A stretch of DNA of 64,000 nt from Rhea pennata (taxonomy: Eukaryota; Chordata; Aves; Rheiformes; Rheidae), in NCBI RefSeq assembly GCF_028389875.1, contig NC_084670.1:15037383-15101382 (forward strand). Direction: 5' to 3'. Of this stretch, positions 12,104 to 25,084 are shown in pieces. The notes below the pieces were generated by a model that did no database searches, was not told where the DNA came from, and saw nothing but the letters and a program-made list of their open reading frames with translations. Every line of letters starts with the position of its first letter. Positions within the stretch are counted from its first letter, which is position 1. The position numbers and the translations under genes were made by a program.

Positions 12104-12430
12104 AATAGAATCCTAGAATCAGTAAGGTTGGAAGGGACCTCTGGAGATCATCTAGTCCAACCCCCTTGCTCGGCAAGGTCACCTAGAGCGTGTTAGACAG
12201 GGCTGCATCCAGGCAGGCCTTGAATATCTCCAGAGAAGGAGACTCCACAACCTCTCTGGGCAACCTGTGCCAGTGCTCCGTCACTCTCACAGTGAAGAAA
12301 TTCCCCCTCATGTTCAGGCAGAACTTCCTGTGGTTCAGTTTTTGCCCATTGCCTCTTGTCCTGTTGCATGGGACAACTGAAAAGAGTTTGGCCCCATCCT
12401 CTTGACACCCTCCCTAGTAGATATTGAGAA
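12104..12430 (-). mobile_element. CR1 non-LTR retrotransposon, 5'-truncated 3' end
   Basis: The plus strand reads the reverse complement of a CR1 3' end. It begins with the tail octamer remnants (AATAGAATCCTAGAATC), then AAGGTTGGAAGGGACCTCTGG and CATCTAGTCCAACCCCC. After these come blocks matching TCCAGAGAAGGAGACTCCAC, CTCATGTTCAGGCAGAACTT, GCCCATTGCCTCTTGTCCTG and CCCCATCCTCTTGACACC. CR1 is the dominant bird LINE. Its copies are usually short 5'-truncated 3' ends without target-site duplications, as here: about 327 bp, with the truncation near 12430. Divergence is modest, so this is by far the best-preserved repeat in the window. Open frames crossing it are incidental; no ORF2 coding region is recognised. 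Confidence 0.97.
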
Positions 12431-15400
12431 CCTATAGTACTCATAATTTTCCATGGAAGTTGCAAAAGCCAACAAATTTCAAGACTAAAACCTGGCTAGC
12501 TGTAATATTTTAATAGAAAAAAAAAATCTGAAAGCATATCTATATTCAAATGTTGATTAAATTTCAATTTTCATTGCATATAATATTCTTGAACCAAAGA
12601 AATCTCTGAAGCTTTATAGCAAAATTGTTATCAGGGTGAAATGGTTCCACCTTATACAGTAAATGATCATTTTCTTTGGCCAATCAGATTGTATTGGATT
12701 TATTTACCGCTCCTAAAATAAAAAGGTTGAAAGGAGGACTGAATCACCTACTAGGCTGTCAACAATAATTTCAATATTAACAGAAATTAAACTTGAAGCT
12801 CTTTACCAAAGGAACATATTACCCCTTAGAAAAAACTACACACCCACTGAGGTGTTTTAAATCCAGTATCCAAATTCCTCAGTCTATTTTTTAAACTTCA
12901 TGCTATTCTAAATCACTCCAAGATTCTTTAGGCTGTGAGGTCTTGAGACAGAGACTTCCATTTACACAAAATGTAACTCAACATGATTTTCTGTTGCCTT
13001 TAGGGCCTTATAGAATAATAATAATAACAACAACAAAAATAGTAACAACACTGACAATCAATCTGAAATCCAGGGTAGGAAATATAAAGCTTAATTCTGA
13101 AATGGTTCTGACACCTGGCTGTAAGTAACATTGTTTTCAAGAACATTATTGTATATCAGCTGATGCATCTATTTGTACCTATATGCTATTTCTTTACTGC
13201 AGTGGACAGTCACAACCATTTGCTCTCATCATCTTTCCAGCTGAAATAAAATTTGATAGAAAACATTTCTTCAGGGAAAGAATTAGAGACACAACACTGT
13301 GTACAATTGCATAAAGTTCACAGGGAATTTGATGTGCTACTGTGTTACTTAAAGAATGGAGGGTCATTTTTTGGTAAATTTAGCCTTTTGTAGAGTCCAA
13401 CCAGCATATTTTATAAAAAAAAAGGTGTGAAAAACCGCGTATATGTGCACAAGGTCAAAGTGAGGACAGGTTCTTAATACTACATTAGTAATAGCTGCTT
13501 CTTACTGGCAAATTACATCTGCCTAGCAACAGCAGTGAATTGTAAACATAAAATATAGCACATTAATGTGATGAAGTTTGTTTCCACCATATCGAACATC
13601 TTCATTAACACTCTTTTTCACTGTGTGTATCTGAAGGAAGAAGGCAATTAGAAGACTTCAGATTTTATGTTAGAGCTGGGAGTATTTGATCAATGGTGTT
13701 ATTCATTGAATAATGCACATTTATGCTAGCCCAAACTATTTATGAAATTTATGTCAAATTCAGTTAATAGTTTCAACTAAAAATAGTAATTAGTGAAATA
13801 TTTAATTTTTGTTTCAAAAGAGTATTTCCTGAGAAGATAAACTTTTTACTAAAAAATGCAAATTTAAGCAAGTTATTACATTCAAGCCATTTTCTTTACT
13901 CTTCATTTCAAAGAGAAATCTGGAAAAAAAAAATGTTTTGTTTTAAATGTTCAGCAGCCAGCAAAGTGAAAAAATCAATTATTCACACAACTCTATTTAC
14001 TAATACTCTGTGGAGGAGTAGCTTGGATGACTAATCTTGTTTGTTCCCATACGCCGCCTCCACTTGCTTATATGTCTGCTGAGAAATAGCAACCTTGAGC
14101 TTCCAAAGACTCATGGGTTTTGACTTGACTGTCTTACAGTAGCAGTATGGACTTTGTAGGGAATAACGCTGTGCTAAAATGAATTTGTACTTTTTCACAT
14201 GCTGCAGATAGTATTAGAAAGGAGGGTTTCCATAGTAATGAAGATAAGCATTTGGAAAGACACATCACCATTTACAACGAAAAACCATTGAGTTTGACTT
14301 GTGTAAGTCTCTTTAGTTATGTTGAAAGTGAGTTTTCTCCACAAATATTTCTTATAATTAAATACTATGAAATCATATGAAATTTAATGATTTTTGAGGG
14401 AAGATTCTTATTTGTGTGCTTTCTACATGACTTCACACAGACATAAACATTGTATATTAAGAAAAAAAAAGATGAAAAAAAAATCCAGTGGTAGCTTAGT
14501 AGTGCAGACACATATTTGAGCTAAATAGCTGGGACATAATATAATCTATTCAGCAAGAAGTTGAAAAGAGAGTGTAACTAGATAGTTGCACAAGTACAAG
14601 TATCTATAAGGAGGACAAATTAGCCTGTTGGGGGGCAGATAGCCTATGACAGATTGTCTAACTCTTCCTTACTCTGCTTCTGCTCTTGGCTCATTCTGTA
14701 TTCTGGATGACATAGTTCTTGGATTGGATCCTATACTCCTATTTTACTCCTATCATACAAACCATGTTTCATGAAGTGAAATTAGAAAATAGAATTGACT
14801 GCTCAGTGTGGTGTCATAAAGCATATATAGCCACAAGCCCTAACAAAGATCTCAAGACGTCATAACTTTAGTTGTTTACCTAAAGATAGTCCCTTTGAGG
14901 GCACATTTAATTTTTATACCTTATTTTTCCTCTGTCATGAAAAGGCTTTTAAAGGATCTAAACCTAGGGAAGTGGTGTGAACATCCACATACACCCCAGC
15001 AGAAATGACTTTCTAAAGTGACGTTGTAGGAGTTCAGAGCAGCAGGACATTTTCTACTCATTTTTTATGTAAGTGCTTGTAAAATTGCTTGATATCCACT
15101 GGCAAGTGCACAATACATGCACAACTACACAGAATACTGTCCAATAGGTATCACTGTCTATTGGGTTGGAAGGTATTTAAAAGCTGGACCATTGGCACCT
15201 AATTAAGGTACAGTTAATTTGCAAACCAAAATAAATCCATCACATTTCATAACAGCCAGTGCGTAGAATATGTGTAAATACACAGATGTAGGCTTAGTGA
15301 TCCTGGTCACTAAAGACTGCCTGCCTATATTACCATTATTTGAACTTTGTTAAAGAGTGTTTTCAACCTTAATAAGTTATTGTAGCTCCATGTACAGAAC

Positions 15401-15734
15401 CTAAAATGCATTTTCAGACACTCTCTTTTCTTCTTCATTCTTCAGACTGCAGTGTGTATTAAACTCCAAACACTGCTTTTTCATCAACTTTTCTACTGAA
15501 TAGACATGTATGATACAAATTTTTCCTGGAAAAGTCATTCCTAGTTTTTTTACAGACTTTCTGAAAGGCCCAAAGATAGGACAGATGAGATCATATGCAT
15601 GCAGGTCCCTGCATGCTTTCTACTCAGTTGTATTTTTATACATGAACAGATATTTAAAATACATCAAGAAACACATCAAGAAACAAAATACTGGTCTGGC
15701 AAATTAGATCAGTAGGGAAGACATAAGGAAGGAG
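12431..15734. other. Non-coding AT-rich DNA
   Basis: Nothing gene-like was found. There is a short AAT/AAC trinucleotide patch at 13015-13035, several A runs (e.g. 13923-13932 and 14461-14469) and a perfect 12-bp tandem duplication at 15661-15684. No repeat family is recognised. Confidence 0.75.
15661..15684. repeat. 12-bp tandem duplication, two perfect copies
   Basis: The unit ACATCAAGAAAC occurs at 15661-15672 and again at 15673-15684 without mismatch. This is consistent with replication slippage. Confidence 0.95.
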
Positions 15735-15845
15735 GAATCAGAGAGAGAGAGTAGTGAAGTGATTTCTCCTAGATCAGGTAGCAGGTCTTTGTCCAAGCAA
15801 GGAATAATGAGTTCTAACTACTGAACTGTACTAACTCTCACACTT
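15735..15845 (-). mobile_element. MIR-like SINE fossil (antisense)
   Basis: The plus strand GTGAAGTGATTT, then AGATCAGGTAGCAGGTC, CAAGCAAGGAATAATGAG and CTAACTACTGAACTGTAC follow the order of a reverse-complement MIR/CORE-SINE (AAGTGACTTGCCC, CACACAGCAGGTC, AGGAATTGAACC, CTAACCACT). Divergence is high and the ends are uncertain. The match is from memory of the family. Confidence 0.45.
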
Positions 15846-18800
15846 ACTATTCAACTTTCAAGCTATTAGTGTGAAAAATGTGTCCTGTAGTTATCAGATG
15901 AGTCTCCACTCATCTTCTGTTCTAGTTTTCCAATCTCAGGAATACTTTTGGAGAGCTACAGGATTTCAAAAAATTATCCTTTGCTACACTAGAGTAATAA
16001 CATTTTCACCTTGACCCTGGCTGCACCTCTATCTTTTAACCTTGAGTATCTTAGGTCAGGCACAGATTTTTTCCATGTGATATCAAAGCTCATAGTTTCA
16101 TGAACCACAGATTTTCAAATGATACCTTATACCATTGAAAAAATTTAATTTCCAGCATTCACTTTCAGTGCTGGAATGTCCCAAAATAACAGGCTTTAAA
16201 ACCATGACAAGTTTATGCCAAAAGAAGTATGGATTAGCATGTCATTTTTTATGGCTCCCTCTGAGCCCTGCTCTGGTGGGCTCATGTTAACTAAGGCACC
16301 TGGTCTCCCAACAAGAGGAAATGAAAAATAAGCCTCTGTAAAAAATCAAAAAAATATATTCCTAAAATAGCTTTTTTTCTTCCTGGACTGCAAGTGCAGT
16401 ATCTAGAATATATGATGGCATGCTCTTATACAAAAGGCTTTTACAAAGATATATTTGTGAAAAGCAACATAAATCTATATGCCTTCATTGCAGAGAGAAA
16501 AATTCCCTGGGTTGTCTCGTATTCCTCATTTGCAATATTTGGCATTTACTTAAAACTTTTAATCTTGAGATGTACTTTGGGTAATAATATGTTTGCATTT
16601 AGATCTTAATTCCCATTGAAATAATTCAACCACTTCTGGAACTTATGAACGTTAAAAAAAACATTGCACCTATTTTGTAAATAGAGACCTAGGCAATATT
16701 TCTCTGGGACCAGTGAAGATGGTTGACACCAAAGAGATTGTTAGGGACAGTGTGCAGCACTAGTATGAAAGGTGGGATAGACACAGAAGATAAGCAAACA
16801 AGTGAAGAGGAAAACACTAGAACTGGAAGAGAACTTATAGAAGAACAAAACCTAGAAAATTAAGGTTACATGAGAAAACTGCAGAACAGTGGAAAAGGAA
16901 AGGATGATGTTGGTGCGCTTGTTCATGAAAGTATCCGTCTCAAGAGTTTTAGAGATGAACAACAAACCAGTAGCCTACAGACTCCTGTGCAACACAACAT
17001 TTTCACAACAGTACATTTCAGGATGCAGTAGGAATTAGTGTTCAGCTCTGCTTAAAAATATAAAATTGGGGGTTGAACTGAATGCCATTGGACCCAACCA
17101 GCTATTCCTTTACTGCCTTTGGTATTCAGATGACATTTACTCTTGCCCTTTTTTAAAATCCTGGGGGAATCGCTGAATTATATATGCACATATATATCCA
17201 GTACAGAGCGCTGAAAAGTACAGTTTGCCTTCAGGGCCTGCAATTAGGGATTTGCTAAGTCAGCTATATGCTGCCGGGGAATCAAGGAAATCTCCATTAG
17301 AATGCCATTAGGACCTGCAGAAAAGCTCTGCATTTCGCAGCCCCCTCATTCTACCTACATTCTATTGTATTCAGGAAAATTTCCATATTTTGTACAGAAA
17401 CATTCCTTCTTAATGAATTGCAGATTCTAATAAGTGTTTTTAGATCAGTGTAATGCCCTTCGTTTGTCCTACCTGAGGTGGCCAGAACTGGGCAGTCCTT
17501 GTGGGTCTGGCAGACTTCCCTAATGGCTTATTGAGCCTTTGGCAAGACTGAGTTGAGCACAGTTCATGCAGAACTGCTGAAATAACCATTTGATAACGAA
17601 GTAATTTCTTTAAAGTTACCAGTGAACATTCAGTTCAACATTAATGCTCATGCTAGGTGTCCTGTCTGGTTTGCTCTCTGAGCTTCAAATAGTAAGCGCA
17701 CGTACAGGATCAATGTTTGCGCGTAAACAGCTGGTTCTTTTAAATTCCACATCTCTGTTGTGTGAAAATTTATACCAAAGGTATAACGGGAGCAATATAA
17801 CAGGAGGGAAAGTACAAAATTTGATAATTTCTTAAGAAGTTTTACAGTGATATTCTTGGTAATTGTAATCTGTGCTTGGTTTTATTTGACACCAAGGTCT
17901 AGGAACGAAGAAAAGATTGAAATTGCTATCATAAACTATAGGAGTTTTCATTAACTTCTAAAATATATTTGCAAAATGTTTCGTGCAGATTTTTACTCAT
18001 TCAGAAATTCTGGCAGTATATATAGATAGAGTACATATGAATTTCTATAAACCGCAAATGTATGCAAAACCACAACTACGTGTTTTCACAGGTAGATGAA
18101 AATTCCTCGATATTCAGAAATGGTTTGATTCACTGAAACACATATGGATACTGACTGGTCTGAGCTCTCAGTTCTCTTTTCCAATAGGGTTTTGTAGGAT
18201 AAACTACAAGGTCCTGTCAGAGGAATCTCCTGTTGGAGGAAGTGTCCTGACATACCAAATTTGGTATTAGTTTGATATGAATAGGTGTTTTTCCATAAAT
18301 TATTTCAATTCATCTACTAGATATTGTCATACAACATATTTCTGTTGTGTTTAGTGTTACTGTATATAACACAGTGCAACGGATAGGGACATCTAGCCAC
18401 TCCTGCAGAGAATTTTGGAGCAGCAGTGTGTACCACTATTCTGGCTGCTTGAGGATGCATGCCACTAGTTAGGAATAAAATACATGAGAAGCACTGGGCA
18501 TAATCTGGAAGGAAATTACATCTTCTACCAAGACTGCAAGATTATCAGGGTATGGAGAACATTGCCTCCAATCCCTGTCACTTGAACAAGTTTTAGGAAA
18601 ATTTACTGAATAAAGGAGTCAGCATTTCCTGTCTACCTACTGAATGCTTCCCTTTCAGGGTCAATCTAAACCTTAATATATAACATACATAGTGCAGTCT
18701 GCTGAGTTTTTTCATGACACAGTTTTTAACCATTCCCTCCAGTACTCATTCACCTGCCAAGATCTTTAAGATATGTAAGGTTTGTGGAAAGGCAGGCAGT

Positions 18801-20279
18801 GCTTTTCATGTAAATTGTGTAACAGACTCAGTCCATTCATGTGAATCATGCAAAATGGATGAAATGGAGAGCTGTCTTACCTACCCGATGGCAGAGCAAG
18901 GTCCTGCATCCTGAAGAAAGTTGAGTTGAAAGAATGGCATGTACCCAGAGAATAAACATTTTCATAAAGAGGTCAGAAGTCAAGCATTTTTACATTTCTT
19001 TTTCCAAGTTTCCCAAATGCACTAATCCACGTTTCAGACTAGCCAATTGTAAAATTTCCCTTAAAAAAACAAAGGAATTTTGAGTTGTAGAAACATAAAA
19101 TAGTGTCTGAAACCAATACATTCCATTTTTATAATTGCATAACTTAGAGACAAATTAAACTGACTTTTTTCCTCATACCTAATAAAAAAAACCTCCAGTC
19201 TCAGTTTAAGATTGCCAAGATGCAAATCAGAGATTTTTTTAAGGATTGAATTATGAATCCATGAAAATAGAACATATAATAGAAACCCTCAGAGCTATAA
19301 CTACAGAAGTTGCAAAGGGGCACTGTTTGGAATAGAACATCATCAGTTAACTTACCTCTTCATTCACGTCTCTTGGTAAGCATTTGGTTACTGTAAATGC
19401 TTTAGATTTTGCATAATTTATGTAAATTATAAAGCACCTGTTCTCTTCCCAGAGAAGAAACTGTGGTAGTAGCTTTAATTAATGTACATAAGATAGTAAG
19501 AATGTATTAAACACTTAATTATTAAATATAATAAATGTAAATGTAAATATTGTACAATTGGATAAGGTTTGAGGTTCAATATCTCCTATGTAATAATTAA
19601 CATAGCACATAGGATATGAATAAAACATTCAAAAAAACAAAGGCAGTAAGTCCACAAATGTAATCCCTATGTTCTAAAAATGAAGTTAATAAGTAAAATT
19701 AAGAATGATTCAGTTTGGTGCAAGTTTTACCTCCACCCTTGGAAAAAAAATCTTTGTCTTCAATAAATGACTGCTATTTTTCTGTGTGGTTCTTCATTGC
19801 TGACCTTTGCTTAGAGTAGGAAGAGGAGGGAGGTTAAAAAAGACCCTTGCTGGTGTTCGCAGGGTACAAAAATTGCTCCTGGCTAGTGGCCCCTCGCACT
19901 AAGTTGTACCTGCCAAAACAACATTTTTTCTACTGATTAGCAGAGGAGGTGACCCAAAAATAATAATAAAAAAAATGTGCTAAACAAAATTACAGTGCTT
20001 AATATACTACAGATTATATTGTTGTGATACCCTAGATGGAATAGAGGATATTATCTCTTGGTAGGCAGAAATGTTTCCTACTTTTTCAAAAGAATGCCCT
20101 TAGTTTGAGAGCATAGAGGCATAGAGGACATGCTCCAGACAAATATGTATGAATCACTTTGCTTTGCACTGAAGCATCTCAGTTGAGACAAAGCAACAGT
20201 TTAATGGAGCACAGCAATATCAGTATGTTTTCTGACTAAGGGATTTTTATTGAGTTCTCTCTGTGGTGTAATAGTGCAG

Positions 20280-20323
20280 CTGTGTGTATGCATGTGTTTG
20301 TGCATGTGCATGTGTGTATGCAT
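20280..20323. repeat. Imperfect TG-rich microsatellite
   Basis: Interrupted TGTG/TGCATG repeats. It is a decayed (TG)n tract with CA interruptions. Confidence 0.8.
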
Positions 20324-23300
20324 ATTGACAGCTCTGCGAGTATTCTTAACCGGATTCTTTTTAACACAGTCAGACTTTGAACAAGAACCTCTCTGGTTCT
20401 CTCAGCTACAGTAAGAGTATACAAAGAGCTAGCAATTTAGCACAGTATGCCTTGTAATTAGTTTAATCATTGTCAGCATGTAACTACAAACCAAATACCA
20501 ATTAGTCGTCTTAGTATATCGGTGTTTCTTAGTTGTCTTTTGAGTTAAGTTTTCTACTGAAGTAAGCTGAAGTCCCCTGTGAGAGGAGAGAAGACAACTT
20601 TCTACATTTGTTCAGATGCGCAAATACAGGGAACTAGTTAAGTGCATATTATCAAAATGCAGGTTTGGTGTCATTTAAAAATCAACAAAGATGGAAGGAT
20701 TAAGACATTTAGAAAAGCAATTCTGTAAATGATTGACAGCACTGAATTAGAGATAAGGCTGATCCAAGTTTGGATTCTGAAACTCTCCCGAACCCTTGGC
20801 TCTTCTGATCAAAGAATATGGTTCAGACCCCTCTGTATTTTTAAGTGACTCAAAGTGATTTGAATATTCAGTTAGGATTTTATGTGTAGAATAGCAAGTA
20901 CTTGAAAAGGTGAGAAAGAATTTGAATCTTCTTCTTGTAGTAGTGTAATGTATTATTGGAAATACTTAACCATTATTTTTTCAGCTGAGACTGCATCTTC
21001 AGTTACTCTGTCACAACTTTCTTTTCTCCGGGTAAAACAAGATTATCACAGGAGAATCTGACCTAGTGTAGTGGCATCCATGGTGGCACTGGCAACACTA
21101 ACCAAGTACAGCTCTTCAGCTATGAGAATGCATCCCAAGTGCAATAGCCCACAGAGTAGTCTTGGGAGGGGAAACAGCCCCTGACACCTTGGGGAAGCTC
21201 AGCCATGCAATGGAACCGGTGTCAGTGCTTGAAAAGCCACACAGCTGTCTTTCAAGGGACAAGGCAGCTAGAGGAAAAGCTGAAAATAGAATAACTATTC
21301 AGAGGCAGTTTGATGGGGAGTGAAGGTCACCGAATGGTTATTAAGAATGGAAGTGGCAACAGTGGCAGCAGAAGCAATTTTACCTGACCAGAACGGACCC
21401 AAAATTGGCTTTTATTTGTACCCACCCAAGAAATTCTCATTTGATGAGCAGAAGTTAGGAAAGAGAAATGGAAGGGATTTCCCCAGAGAGTATTTTTCCT
21501 CCTCCTCCTTCTCCAGCAAAGGGAAAGGAGTTTGTTTGGTTCTGTAGTGGTGAAATAATGCTTAAAAGGACCAGTTAGAGAGAGAAAAAAAAGTCACTTC
21601 CAGTCATTTATGATTTATGCAGAGACAGCACAGTGCCAGCATTTCCAGATGTTCAGAAGCCTTTGGAAAACAAAACATATTTCAAAAAATTCCTGGGGCT
21701 AGAAGTGCAAATCTCATTCACACTCATGAGATCTTGCATAAACAATGCCTTGGTACTACGACAGGGCTACTCATAAGCACCCGCCAAAATAAGGAGACTG
21801 TGCAGTGTAAACCTAGATGTTTGATAAAGTTCTCAGAGTTTTATCGACCAAATATACAGCCCGTGTAAATGAGCTATCGTGTCAACATTGCTCTAAGTCT
21901 CCATGGCTCCGATTAATCTCCAATTCAGCTATTCCCCAGTTTGACAATTCCCACTTACATGCACTAAGGATCTGCCCTTTTTCATCAATGAGCAGAAGTT
22001 CCTTGGTCTCATCTGTCCTGCAAGTTTTATATTCAGCCTCCCATGTGTGTCCTCTTTTCCATCTGTATGGAATTTTGCCTGCTAAAATGACTATGCCATA
22101 CTTTATTCCAAGCAAATTGCACATTGATGCCTATTTTTTTCATGTAAAATCAGCCTGCAACAACAGATTTGGGACTTGAGATGACATTTTAGCCCTGCAT
22201 TGATTTAAAACCACTACTACATAAATTTAGATTTCTCAGTGGGCATATTTGCTGTGCAGAGATATTTCTCCTAGTATGCACACATGTCCACTCACACATA
22301 CACATATATGCCCATATAAAAACCTATACTTTACGTCACAATAAGGAACGCAGACCACCTACCAAAACCACAAAGTGAAATCAAGCTTATAACCTTTTGA
22401 ATTCAGGGCATTTATCTATGTCCACATAATATTTTGCCTTAATACTATCATCTTTATTCCAAAATATTTACATGCATATTTAAATTCAGCTTCATTGGCC
22501 ATAGAGAGAATAGGAATAATTAGGTGCTTTGGAGGTTATTAGAAGCACTGTTAGAAGCTAGAGAAATGACAGGACTATTCATAATAATCTCCTTGCCTGA
22601 ACCCATTTGATTTTGTGGTACAAAACCTACAGATAGTGTTTGTGAACATGATATCCTCAAATTTGGCACAAGAATATGTTCATTATTGCTTAGAAGTAAG
22701 ACTCCATTATGAGTGATGATGTGTCAAAAGTCACAAAAATGTTGAAATTCCACTTCAACTGAGAAAAGGTAGTGCACAATGAATCTGTGTGAAATGTATT
22801 AAATCCCAGACTAGAATAGTATTTCTGTCTCCATTAGCAACAAGCACCCATGAGGATGTGGTGACTGACTTAAAGAAAAAATTGTTTGTGATATGAATGA
22901 CAATTTCCCAGAGATACACCAAAGTGGTGACACAAATATTCAGTTGGATTCTCCTCCCAAATTCCCATTTCAAGGTCAGCACTGCCAGCCAATCAATTTT
23001 GTATTATTTATTACTCTGTTTTCACATACAGAGCCTTTGAGTTAGCTATTAACAGTGACTCAGTAGCACTGTGGGCTATAAATGTACAAGGGAAAGTTTA
23101 CCCTCGAGTGCTCTCTTTACTTGTGGTTCCCCTTTATTATTTTCTCCTCTCAAGTAGCTGTCCCACCTGTGATCCTCTTCACTATATTTGTCTACTTAAT
23201 GAAATTTTACATAGTTGTGGGATAATTCAGATTATCCAAGGAGTTCTTTTAAATGAAGAGTCATTTGAAGGTGTAGGTTGTCTGATGAAAGTAGGGTTCT

Positions 23301-23418
23301 CTTGAGGAAAAGAAAAGGCATACAGGTGAAGTTTCAAGGCATGATAGTGCTATCACTTAGAAAAACAGCATAAGAAATCAAAAGTTTCACTGTTCATAAA
23401 GACCATTGATTCCCTCTG

Positions 23419-23460
23419 TGTATATATGCACATATATATGCATATATACACACACATGTG
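23419..23460. repeat. TATA/CACA mixed microsatellite
   Basis: Alternating TA and CA/TG dinucleotides, including ATATATGCATATATAC and ACACACATGTG. The pyrimidine-purine alternation could allow unusual DNA structure, but nothing indicates function. Confidence 0.75.
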
Positions 23461-24535
23461 AATTAGGTTTCATAGTACTGAAGTTCACTAACATGGATAT
23501 AGGTCACTTGGATAACCTATAAACAATCCTTCTAATAACTCTCTTGAGGGATTAAAACTTCTGCTTTATTTAGGACCAAGCAGCTTTCAGGTACCTTTTT
23601 AAAGCCAGTTTTAAATACGTTTGTCTGCATGTATTGGGAAGCAGTTACATTATTAAAAAAGGATGTTTACAACATAAACTTGTTTGTTCATTCATGTTAT
23701 ATGCATACATGTTAAATAACTTCATTGATTTCCGTTTCTCATTTCTGTTTCCTCATTTCAGTTTAGTTTTATGGCCATAGCAAATTACATTTGAGGTTCA
23801 AAGTTAGAGTTTCTTTTTCTTTTTTCCCCTGTGATTCTTTTCCCTTAGGTTTCCAAAGTTTGCTTGTGATTTTACAGATAAGCATTCCTAACACGTAAGA
23901 CTCTAATAACGTAAGTTGAGAATCAGAATATAAAAGGTTTTTTTGGAAAGGTACCCTGCAAATATGAACAGAAGTTTGGCATTTTCTTCTCTAGAAAAAA
24001 AAAATCCCAAATAGCTACCACCTAATATTTTGGATGCATAACTGTGTTAATGACTATGCCTGTTTCTGTAAATCGGAGGCAAATGATGGTAATTTCCATT
24101 TTCATATGATCAGTCTTTCAAATTTGAAAGTCCAAATAAGATAACGGCTTCAGTTCTCTAGAATGAGTAAAATAAATTATAAGAGATGACTCCAAAACTG
24201 GGCTTAGAAACAACTCTATAGTCACAGAGTAGCACTAAGGGATGTCCTCCAAGGTACTTAACTTTTGGCAGAGATGTGTGTAGAGCAAAGGAATAGGGCT
24301 TTTGTTTAATCCATGGCATATATATTATTTGCAGCTGATCCTTTTACTCCCTGTAATAGGAACTAAATCTTCACACCTGACAGACCCTGACAGAGGCCTA
24401 GGGACTGAGCAGTGTTTATGCTTAGTCTCTTCCATCATGTTCTAAAAAGCCCTGGCAATTCAGCATTTCATATTAAACAGTTCACAGGGGAAACTGCTCC
24501 AAAAAAAAACAGTTTTTTTTTTTTAGTTTCCTTTG

Positions 24536-24555
24536 CCCTATCTACTTAGATAGGG
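24536..24555. repeat. 20-bp perfect near-palindrome
   Basis: CCCTATCTA (24536-24544) and TAGATAGGG (24547-24555) are exact inverted copies separated by CT. The centre contains TCTACTTAGA. An A9 run and a T12 run lie just upstream (24501-24524). Confidence 0.9.
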
Positions 24556-24860
24556 TTAGACCAAGAATTGCCATTGCCCAGCACTCTACTTGTTGAGGAA
24601 TCCTTCACAGCTTCTTTATATCAAATATGGTAAAATGGGCCCCCTTACATGGAACGTGAGCCAGAGAAAAACGGCAGTTAGTTATTAGCAAGTTCTTCCA
24701 AGGCAGCCTAAAGGGGATTGTCCACCCGTGTTTGAATATCTAGCTATCAATTCACAGCAGTTCTAGCAAGAAGGGGGTTGGGGAACCCTAGTAAATGACT
24801 AACATATGTGCGTAGAGCAGGACCTTAGCTCTAGATGTACTAATAACTAACTTTTGTAAC

Positions 24861-24881
24861 TTTTTTTTTTTTTTTTTTTTT
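24861..24881. repeat. Poly(T) tract, 21 bases
   Basis: An uninterrupted run of 21 T following GTAAC and followed by GGAAGCGG. No retrocopy is recognised beside it. Confidence 0.95.
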
Positions 24882-25042
24882 GGAAGCGGTCAGAGGAATT
24901 TAACAAACAAGGTACTACCAGGCTTCCTGTTACTTGTAATTACAAGAATGGGCAATCTTTCATTTTAATAGGTCACATACTTTTTTTTTTTCCTCCCCCT
25001 TGCTAGTATTTCTTGTAAGCAGACAATGGTGTGTTAAGTTGG

Positions 25043-25084
25043 AAAAAAAAAAAAGAAAAAAAAAAGAAAGAGAAAAAGAAAAAT
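25043..25084. repeat. A-rich purine tract
   Basis: Runs of A separated by single G (A12, G, A9, G and so on), all purine for about 42 bases on the plus strand. It is a simple low-complexity tract. Confidence 0.9.

Noticed and set aside
12190..12465. Open frames on both strands at 12.2-12.4 kb
   Set aside because: They lie almost wholly inside the CR1 3' end, which is non-coding in these frames.
17470..17500. GGCCAGAACTGG resembling the CR1 'CCCAGAACTGGAC' block
   Set aside because: The surrounding bases do not follow CR1 on either strand.
18714..18914. Cys-rich 66-codon frame with CKVCGK, HVNC and CESC
   Set aside because: The Cys/His pairs do not fit C2H2, PHD or LIM spacing, there is no splice context, and it stands alone.
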